From Papio anubis (Eukaryota; Chordata; Mammalia; Primates; Cercopithecidae): DNA of 64,000 bases. The stretch spans positions 2,904,538-2,968,537 of the forward strand of contig NC_044981.1 in the NCBI RefSeq assembly GCF_008728515.1, read 5' to 3'. Both the position numbers and the translations under genes were made by a program. This document shows, piece after piece, positions 57,901 through 64,000 of the stretch. The notes under the pieces were generated by a model, which was not told where the DNA came from, made no database searches, and saw only the letters and a list, made by a program, of their open reading frames with translations. Each line of letters opens with the position of its first letter. Position 1 is the first letter of the stretch.

Positions 57901-60900
57901 CTCAGGGGGCACAGCAGCAGATGTGGGCTGGAGATCCATTCATTTGGTTTTGGCTTGAATTTTCTGATGATTTACTTGATCTCGAGAAAGAGATATCTTG
58001 CCAGGAAAAATGATAGGCCTTGACGATGTTAAATGATCCTGCACCACCTTGAAAGACATTTTCTAATATAGTTTATCAGGCAAAGTGGTTAGTAGTCATT
58101 TGTGGCCTGAGATAGAAGTCCTCAGAAATCAGCAGACTTCACTGATAAAATGCTGACTTGCCCCTGGACTGGGCCCTGTGAGAGTGGCCTTCTGCACTGT
58201 GCACAGTAGGTGTGAACACACCACACCTACAGTGACCCTGTGGTGGGCTGTGGACTAGCAGGCCAAGCTCCCTGCAGGCCCACTAATAGAATTCGCCTTT
58301 TAGCATAGGCTGTTTCATACTCTTCTGATGAAACTGGTTTGGTTTTTTTCCTCCACACCTCTTCTGCATTTCAGTGTTTTCATTTAGTTTTTCTGGTTTT
58401 TAATTATAACTACAAAATAAAATCTTTAGGCTATTCACCTTAGCTTAGTAAAAAAAAAAAAAATTTAAATCTGGAATTTTAGAATTCCACTTTGAATAAC
58501 TTGGACCAAGTCTCATAAATTTGTTTGCAGATATTATAGAGATCCCTCTCATGTGTAAGTCATTGTTTTAAGAAGAAAAGAGAAACCAGAAGCATATCTG
58601 TAAATTAATTTCTATACAGTTTCATTAATTCTTTTCTTTAGGAAAGGAAGATTAAGCCAAAGAGGTTTCGAAAGTGCTGAAATAATACAGAACCAAAGGA
58701 AGACCCAGGGCCTCTGTCCTTCTCGAAATAACCACCAGGGGGAGGTCGGAGGCGGGCCTGCGCTCCGCCGGGAAAGGAAGCCCGCCTCCTTTTTTTTTTT
58801 TTTTGGAGACTGTCTTGCTCTGTGATCAGGCTGGAGTGCAGTGGCAGGATCTCGGCTCACTGCAACCTCCACCTCCCGGGTTCAAGCAATTCTCCTGCTT
58901 CAGCCTCCTGAGTGACTGGGACTATAGATGCACGCCGCCACGCCTGGCTAGTTTTGTTTGTTTTGTATTTTAGTAGAGACCCAGGCCGGTCTCGAACTCC
59001 TGAGCTCAGGCAGTCCGCCCACCTCAGCCTCCCAAAGTGCTAGGATTACAGGCGCACCCGACTAGCCTGCCTCCTTTCTTTGAGTAGATGGATTAAGTCA
59101 TTGCAAGGCTGCTTTCCTGATTATATTCTGACCACTTTGAGTAGAAATTAGTTACTTTGCTTTAAGATTGTTATTGCTTCTGTTTTCACTGTAATGTGTT
59201 TGACGGGTGATAAGCGATCACCTGAGTGTAACCAAGTGGCTGTTTTTAGGAAGTGGAGAGACAGATTTTGGACCTCAGCTCAAGAACCTCAATAAGAAGC
59301 TCTTCACAGTGGTCGCCTGGGATCCTCGAGGCTATGGACATTCCAGGCCCCCAGATCGCGATTTCCCAGCAGACTTTTTTGAAAGGGATGCAAAAGATGC
59401 TGTTGATTTGATGAAGGTGGGTTTCTTAGGGAAGGGCTAGCGGAGGAAGGGTGGCTGGGCCTGTGTTCATTTATTTTGTTTAAATCTTGTTGTTATATCT
59501 TTCTACAAAATAATACCATGTGATTGCTATAGAAAACTCAAAGAGTTCAAATAGGTATAAAAAAGAAAGTGGGAATAGTCCACAGTCCAGCTCTCCAGAG
59601 ACACTACCAAGTCTCGGCGGCTCTGCTTTCTGGCCAGTCTTATTCTATCACAAACGCAGTTTCATATCGATGCCATCATACTACACCTAACGTTTTTCTA
59701 ACTTACTATTTTTATTGAACAATTTTTCAAGGAAATAACTTTCATGTCAATCAATATGCATTTATACTAGTTGTATGATAGGCACATATTATTCCATTGT
59801 ATGGTGTACTGTATCTTCTTTCACCGATTTTCTTTCTTTTTTTTGAGACAGAGTCTTGCTCTGTCACCCAGGCTGGAGTGCAGTGGCGCGATCTTGGCTT
59901 ACTGCAACCTCTGCCTCCCGGGTTCAAGCAATTGTCTTGCCTTAGCCTCCCAAGTAGCTGGGATTACAGGCACACGCCACTACGCCCAGCTAATTTTTGT
60001 ATTTTTAGTAGAGACAGAGTTTCATCGTGTTAGCCAGGATGGTCTCAATCTCCTGACCTCCTGATCCACCCACCTCAGCCTCCCGAAGTGCTGGGATTAC
60101 AGGCATGAGCCACCATACCTGGCCTATTTCACCAGTTTTCTAATAGTAGACAATTGACTTAATTTTTAAGTTGTCTTTTTCTGCTGTTATAAATAGCAGG
60201 CAGTGAATGTTCTGTTGCTCCTGGCCATTTTCATTTTTTTGCTACTGTAAACAGTATTGTTGTGGACATCCTGGGCTGAGCTCCTGGCACACCTGGGAGA
60301 ATTTCATGCAAATTCAGGAGACAATTTGCTAGGTGATAGAAGTTCCAGATGTTCATTTTACAGGATAGTGCCAGAGTAGTTACACCATTTTATGGTCCAG
60401 GCAGCAAATATCTTGGACTAATATTAATTCTTTACCTTTAATTTTCCAGTCATTCTATTCTTTCTTCTTGGCAGCCCCTCTAAGATATAATCTTTGTCCA
60501 TTTTCCCTGCCAAGCACATGTGCAGACCCTGGCTGATTCACCCGCGGGCTCGCATAACCTCCCCATGACACTGTTCTCTGACAGCCTGGCTCTTGCCAGT
60601 TCTTCCCACAGTTGCTTTACCAGATACCCTGCTTCACTTCATCCAGCAGAGCTCAGGGTCCCCTCTCTGATCTATGGAACTGTTCTCAAGGTCCTTGCTC
60701 AGGCATGCATATGCGCTCACACATACACATGCACGCTATATTTGTCGTATCTAAGTAGTTGGTCTCCATTGATTCTAGTTCCTTGAGCTTTTTGTCCAAC
60801 CAGAAGATGTAGTTCCCTCCTAATTCAAACCCATACCATATACTCAGGTTTTTTGACAATTTCCACTAAAACTAATTAAGAGAAAACATGATGTCATCAA

Positions 60901-61196
60901 ATGGTGGACTCTAGGATTTTTCTTTTCTGACTAATTGATACTCCAGACCCACACCTGTATTGATTCTGATAATTAGTGACTCAGTTTCTTTTAACAGAGA
61001 GGAGCAATAACTTGTGCTATGCGTTTTATCGTATGATCATAGGCGCTGAAGTTTAAGAAGGTTTCTCTGCTGGGGTGGAGTGATGGGGGCATAACCGCAC
61101 TCATTGCCGCTGCAAAATATCCGTCTTACATCCACAAGATGGTGATCTGGGGCGCCAATGCCTACGTCACCGACGAAGACAGCATGATATACGAGG
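50627..61196 (+). CDS. BPHL: BPHL gene, 5' part (exons 1-4 of the coding region; biphenyl hydrolase-like, valacyclovir hydrolase)
   Basis: Alpha/beta-hydrolase-fold serine hydrolase that cleaves amino-acid esters. The human enzyme activates the prodrug valacyclovir and acts on homocysteine thiolactone. Joining 50627-50733, 55504-55607, 59250-59416 and 61043-61196 gives 532 nt (177 codons plus one base) in one frame with matching phases. Visible: an Arg/Leu-rich N-terminus (about 1-37) resembling a mitochondrial presequence, the substrate strand and oxyanion region (LLLPGMLG), DPRGYGHS, and the nucleophile elbow GWSDGG with S139 (S122 in the shorter numbering) and the neighbouring Asp important for amino-ester specificity. 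The catalytic Asp and His and the C-terminal third (about 114 residues of the usual 291) lie beyond the window. Kozak context ACCATGG is strong. Confidence 0.96.
50734..51940. other. BPHL intron 1, first part
   Basis: Rest of the CpG island, then unique sequence. At about 51290-51400 the wording AACTGTGAACATTCAGAATCC, TGGGCCTCACTCCCAGAGGA resembles a MER5-type DNA transposon (low confidence). Confidence 0.45.
51941..52264 (-). mobile_element. Alu, antisense, preceded by (TA)n
   Basis: A (TA)n tract at 51941-51962 merges into the T-rich tail of a full-length antisense Alu in BPHL intron 1. Confidence 0.93.
52265..52875. other. BPHL intron 1, unique part
   Basis: Nothing recognised. Confidence 0.45.
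52876..53010 (-). mobile_element. MIR, antisense
   Basis: Inverted MIR order: CATGGCCTCTGGAGTTCTGA, CACTTCCTAGCTATGTGAAT, TTCAACCTCTCTGAGCCTC. Confidence 0.78.
53212..53503 (-). mobile_element. Alu, antisense
   Basis: Full-length antisense Alu in BPHL intron 1, moderately diverged. Confidence 0.93.
53504..53891. other. BPHL intron 1, unique part
   Basis: No gene or named repeat. Confidence 0.45.
53892..54183 (+). mobile_element. Alu, sense, rearranged
   Basis: Sense AluY-like copy lacking the GGTGGCTCA part of its head (CCGGGCGCGCCTGTAATCCC). It carries an internal repeat of GAGCTTGC near 54095 and 54111. Confidence 0.92.
54184..55185. other. BPHL intron 1, unique part
   Basis: About 1 kb with no recognised gene or repeat. 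Confidence 0.45.
55186..55390 (-). mobile_element. L1 3' fragment, antisense
   Basis: Wording of L1 3'UTR-type text: AATTGACATAATTGTACCTG, TTATGGGGTATACAGTGATG, ATATCCATCGTCTCAAACAC, CTTCCTTCTAGCTATTTGAA. Ends about 110 bp before exon 2. Confidence 0.7.
55504..55607 (+). CDS. BPHL: BPHL coding exon 2 (residues 36-71)
   Basis: Encodes TSVTSAKVAVNGVHLHYQQT, GEGGHAVLLLPGMLG: the first beta strands and the HG-like oxyanion segment. Acceptor GGTTTTTTCTCTTCTAG is strong. The donor TTGG then GTCTGG is poor beyond the GT, but it is the only one that keeps the frame to exon 3 and the known protein. Possible changes from human as recalled: Q to H in VHLHY and D to G in GEGGH. Confidence 0.94.
55608..56295. 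other. BPHL intron 2, first part
   Basis: Unique sequence, nothing recognised. Confidence 0.45.
56296..56640. mobile_element. MER2 (Tigger-type DNA transposon)
   Basis: Characteristic wording: GGGGGATTGGTTCCAGGAAG, CTCAAGTCCCTGATATAGAA, CTTTAAGTCATCTCTAGATT, GTTTAGGGAATAATGGCAAG, GGTTGGTTGAATCCATAGAT, ending GGCTGACTGTAC. Internal non-autonomous Tigger relative, nearly full length. Confidence 0.85.
56675..56970 (+). mobile_element. AluY of the Old World monkey type, exact 15-bp TSD
   Basis: Young sense AluY with CTCAAGCC, AAAAAATACAAAAAACTAG and GATCCGGCCAC variants. GAAAAGTGAAGTGCT is duplicated exactly at 56660-56674 and 56971-56985. One base is missing in GGAGATGAGACC. Recent, lineage-specific insertion in BPHL intron 2. 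Confidence 0.96.
57071..57146. repeat. Perfect 38-bp tandem duplication
   Basis: The unit from CTTTGTTTGCCTTAAGC to GAGGACATTGACT occurs twice back to back (57071-57108 and 57109-57146) with no mismatch, followed by another CT. The absence of any difference means a recent event, or an assembly artefact. Confidence 0.97.
57258..57550 (-). mobile_element. Alu, antisense
   Basis: Full-length antisense Alu in BPHL intron 2, ending GAGCCACTGTGCCTGTCC. Confidence 0.92.
57551..58725. other. BPHL intron 2, unique part
   Basis: About 1.2 kb without a gene or confident repeat. Confidence 0.45.
58732..58745 (+). promoter_or_regulatory. CTCF-like motif
   Basis: CCACCAGGGGGAGG matches most of the CTCF core (from memory CCASYAGRKGGCRS, with A in place of C near the end). 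It is followed by a short GC-rich patch (GGAGGCGGGCCTGCG) that differs from the AT-rich intron. Confidence 0.4.
58788..59066 (-). mobile_element. Alu, antisense, with internal deletion
   Basis: Antisense Alu missing the GGGGTTTCACCATGTTGG segment (AGTAGAGACCCAGGCCGGTC). It lies about 180 bp before BPHL exon 3. Confidence 0.92.
59250..59416 (+). CDS. BPHL: BPHL coding exon 3 (residues 71-126)
   Basis: Encodes SGETDFGPQLKNLNKKLFTV, VAWDPRGYGHSRPPDRDFP, then the ADFFERDAKDAVDLMK helix. The DPRGYGHS motif is the conserved strand-4 turn of this hydrolase family. Acceptor GGCTGTTTTTAG, donor AAG then GTGGGT at 59417. Confidence 0.97.
59417..59833. other. BPHL intron 3, first part
   Basis: AT-rich, perhaps an old interspersed repeat of the same type as at 10.8-11.1 kb, but not named. 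Confidence 0.4.
59838..60124 (-). mobile_element. Alu, antisense
   Basis: Full-length antisense Alu. TTTCACCGATTTTCT before and TTTCACCAGTTTTCT after form a slightly diverged target duplication. Confidence 0.94.
60125..61042. other. BPHL intron 3, last part
   Basis: No named repeat. Ends with a weak, pyrimidine-poor acceptor (GTATGATCATAG) before exon 4. Confidence 0.5.
61043..61196 (+). CDS. BPHL: BPHL coding exon 4 (residues 127-178), nucleophile elbow
   Basis: Encodes ALKFKKVSLLGWSDGGITAL with nucleophile S139, then IAAAKYPSYIHKMVIWGANA and YVTDEDSMIYEG. Donor GAGG then GTAGGT at 61197. The reading frame leaves phase 1, so the next exon must begin with two bases completing Gly178. That exon is not seen up to 64000. 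Confidence 0.97.
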
Positions 61197-61522
61197 GTAG
61201 GTTCTGCGAAGTGGAGATGCTGGGACAGCAGATCCTTCCCCTCTCTCCGCATCTCATCTCTTGTTGTGAGATATGTTGACAAGTCATATCTCTTCTGCTT
61301 CTAGTTCTCAACTCTCAGGTAGGAATAATAACGAGTTCTCAGAAAAGTAATGCAATTTAACCAGTCTGAGTTTTAAAGCTTTCTATTTCCAGGAGTGAAA
61401 CTTCATGGCTCAGGAAAAGGCTCAGTAAAATCACTATTTCCATTTACTACTACTGATAATGAACTTTAAGGAAGGAGGGGGTGGTGTGAAGTGTTATCGA
61501 TAACCTCATTGAAAATAATGTG

Positions 61523-61685
61523 AGGCCAGGCACAGTGGCTCATGCCTGTAATCCCAGCACTTTGGGAGCCCAAGGCAGAAGGATCTCTTGAGCCCAGGAA
61601 GTCAAGGCTGCAGTAAGCCATGACTGTGCCACTGCACTTTTGCCTGGGTGACAGGAGTGAGAGAGAGAGAGATGGGGGGAGGAAA
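61523..61685 (+). mobile_element. Partial old Alu, sense
   Basis: The left arm (AGGCCAGGCACAGTGGCTCA) is fused to the right-arm end (CTTGAGCCCAGGAAGTCAAG, CACTGCACTTTTGCCTGGG), so the middle is lost. The tail is (GA)n. Confidence 0.88.
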
Positions 61686-61800
61686 GAAAATAATGTTGAG
61701 TGTGGAAAAGAATCACTGGATTCAAATATGAAACCTTTTAAAATAATTTCTGTGCTGTTTGCATGCTTTAAGGTTGTCCTTCAAGCCTGTCTTTGAGTTT

Positions 61801-62091
61801 TTTTTGTTTTGGTTTTGGTTTTTTGGAGATGGAGTTTCGCTCTTGTTGCCCAGGCTGGAGTGCAATGGCGTGATCTCAGCTCACTGCAACCTCTTCCTCC
61901 TGGGTTCAAGCAATTCTTCTGCCTCAGCCTCCTAAGTAGCTGGGATTACAGGCATGCACCACCACGTCTGGCTAATTTTGTATTTTTTAGTAGAGACGGT
62001 GTTTCTCCATGTTGGTCAGGCTGGTCTCGAACTCCCGACCTTGGCCTCCCAAAGTGTTGGGATTACCGGCATGAGCCACCGCCCCCAGCCT
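61801..62091 (-). mobile_element. Alu, antisense
   Basis: Antisense Alu in BPHL intron 4 with a mixed T/G tail and a short deletion before CTTGGCCTCCCAAAG. Confidence 0.93.
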
Positions 62092-63559
62092 GAGGTTTTT
62101 ACGGGCACTGGAATAGGGGCCAGCGAACTGTAGCCTGTGCGTTACACCTAGCCTGCCTCCCACTTTTGTGCAGCCCATGTACCAATCAAGGCGGCTAGTG
62201 CTGTGAATCACAGAGACCAAGCTGGGGTATCCCTTTATCACCCAGCATTGCTGCCCCAGACCTGCACTGGTGGTCACTACACAGGGGTGACTGTTGGCAA
62301 TGAGTAGGCACCTAGTCATGGAATTTCAGTCAGCAGCTCAGGAGTTGCTTAGCCTCCAGCAAGCTGCCCACATTGAGATGACCAGGCTCTTGGGAGGAGC
62401 GAAGGGTGCACCAGGATCTAGGGGTTGCTGGGACAAGAAGTGAACCTGAGCTGCATTACCTTACTACCCCCACCTGCCAGCCTGGCCCACCAGGACCCTC
62501 TTCCTCAGGCCACTAGCTTTTGTCCCGAGTGTGATCTAGTGGATCCCAGATGGCCTGCCCCAGACACGTAGGACTAGGTGTGGCAGGTATTTTCTCTCCT
62601 CGTATGTCAGTATCTGCATAATGTCTCTGATTTTGTTTCTTGCCCAGCAGAACCTAAAATGTGTATTTACTCTGGCCCTTTACATAAAAGGTGTACAGAT
62701 CTCTTCGCTAGAATATCACAAGTCTAGTGTTTTTCAGCTCTCCTGCAGTTCACATGACTTTGAAGTAAGCTACTTAGTGGCAGTGTTCTATTGTAGAATC
62801 GTAGTTCTTCACAGTCTTTCTGTGTTTTAAATGAATATGAAGCTTTTACGGTGAGTCTGATGTGGTTGCCAGTCCTGTCTGTGCTCCTGCCTGGTGTCCG
62901 TCTTGTGCAGAGTAAGCCATTGCGCTCTGTTACGGATCTGTCTCCTCCCGCGGCCTCTAGGACAGGCTGCCTTGAGTTCTTCCTCCCTCTCCTGTGTCCT
63001 TGAATTCTCTCCACTGGGTCAGTCCTCTCAGCCTGCAAAAGTGGGCACAATTCTTCCTCCAGAAAGTTGCCACTCCTACCTGTAGTTACTATCTTCCCAT
63101 TCTTTATTCTTTCCCACAAACTTACGGAGAGAGCCACCTGCGTTCCCTGCTTCTAGGGATCCTCCTCTCCTTCCTTCTTTAGTCCATTCTGCCCCATCTC
63201 CCTCTCTGGCCCATTCTGGCCCCCTCTACTGAAATTCTTCTCACTGACCACTGCCCACTTGTTCTTTCCCATAATCTCTATCTCAGTTCATGGCCTGCAG
63301 ATGACCTGGCATCCAGGCAGAGCCCCAGACGCATCCCTTGAGGGCAGAGGGCAGAGTCCTCTTCTGCCCTCTTCATTTGCCCACCTTGCCCTGTTCATTG
63401 AACTGCGATGCTTTCTGTTGTCACCACGTGCATACTACCCCTCCGGTCATCCTCACCTCTCTTCCTCCCCCCATCCTCCTGGTTTAGGCCGCTAACTTCT
63501 TATGATAGTTTGTCCTCCATAGGAGTGTTTCCTTTGTGAGGCAAAAATCGAATCACTTA

Positions 63560-63830
63560 ATTCTACTAGAGGACTTAAAATCCTTCACTAACCAGCGAAG
63601 TCTGTGCTGATTGGCTGGCCCCTCCCGCCAGCCCCTCACTGGGCATTCTCCCATCTCCCCTTTCTCCTGATCCTTCCGGTGCCTCTCCCACATGGAATAA
63701 ACGGCCATTCCCGGAACAAGCTACCCCCTCAGGCCTCTTCGCCTTTGGAACTGCTGCTGTGCCACCTCACACCAGCCTTCCCCTCAGCCACATCCTCTGC
63801 CAGGGCGTATTCACCCCTGACACAGCTCCT
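63560..63830 (+). mobile_element. L2 fragment, sense
   Basis: L2-like order: GGACTTAAAATCCTTCACTA, CCAGCCCCTCACTGGGCATT, CCTCAGGCCTCTTCGCCTTTG, GCCTTCCCCTCAGCCACATC. Diverged. Confidence 0.5.
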
Positions 63831-64000
63831 TGGGGCTCAGCGTCTGGGAAGGCGTGCCGGAGCCCTGAGACCTGGCGGTGCTCTCCCTCCTGGACCCTGC
63901 CACACATTGCACATGCCTGTGTCACGGCCCTTCATCCTGGACACTGTCGTCACTCACTCCCTTGCCTCAGTCACTGCAGTGGGAAGTCACCACGTGCAGT

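Larger units (their letters stand above)
61197..64000 (+). other. BPHL: BPHL intron 4 (incomplete)
   Basis: Runs to the window edge. No stretch encoding the expected continuation (residues after YEG) was found in any frame. Besides the two Alus, 62093-62210 (GGCCAGCGAACTGTAGCCTG, TTTGTGCAGCCCATGTACC) resembles an old DNA transposon of the hAT/MER type, and 63560-63830 resembles L2. 62900-63500 is pyrimidine-rich and not named. Confidence 0.8.

Noticed and set aside
61197..64000. A further BPHL exon before the window end
   Set aside because: No frame shows the expected continuation after YEG, and no acceptor is followed by matching coding sequence.

Overview
This is primate nuclear DNA, most likely from an Old World monkey (Cercopithecidae). 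It is dense in Alu elements of every age, L1, L2, MIR and DNA-transposon fossils. Several young Alu copies (near 4528, 25698, 26857 and 56675) share AluY variants that I associate with Old World monkeys: a CTCAAGCC head, a stretched A-rich arm junction and a GATCCGGCCAC motif in the right arm. The window contains one complete protein-coding gene and the 5' half of a second, both on the + strand. They are in the order known from human chromosome 6p25: RIPK1, then BPHL.

Layout. 1-7 kb: intergenic, with an L1 tail, a degenerate 32-bp minisatellite and an unassigned CpG island at about 2-3 kb carrying a TATA box and good splice signals. 6.85-7.75 kb: the CpG island expected to hold RIPK1 exon 1. 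15.3-45.3 kb: ten RIPK1 coding exons, all with GT/AG borders and matching phases. They give an intact 671-residue kinase with an RHIM and a death domain. 45.3 to about 47.1 kb: the probable RIPK1 3'UTR, containing an Alu piece and a MER20 element. 47.1-50.2 kb: a short intergenic gap filled by Alu, MIR and L1. 50.2-50.95 kb: the BPHL CpG-island promoter, with a GC-box array and an NRF1-type site. 50.6-61.2 kb: BPHL coding exons 1-4, including the nucleophile serine. 61.2-64 kb: BPHL intron 4; the remaining exons lie beyond the window.

The two genes are unrelated in function. RIPK1 is the cytosolic switch between NF-kB signalling and cell death downstream of TNF-type receptors. BPHL is a serine hydrolase with a mitochondrial-type N-terminus. 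I found no novel multi-gene system. The most interesting loose ends are the candidate spliced transcript at 2.2-3.0 kb, two 5S rRNA-derived pseudogene pieces inside RIPK1 introns, a perfect 15-bp hairpin 140 bp before RIPK1 exon 6, a perfect 38-bp tandem duplication in BPHL intron 2, and a tandem duplication that includes part of a MIR between the genes. Repeat family names are from memory of consensus sequences, and boundaries are approximate unless a target-site duplication is given.
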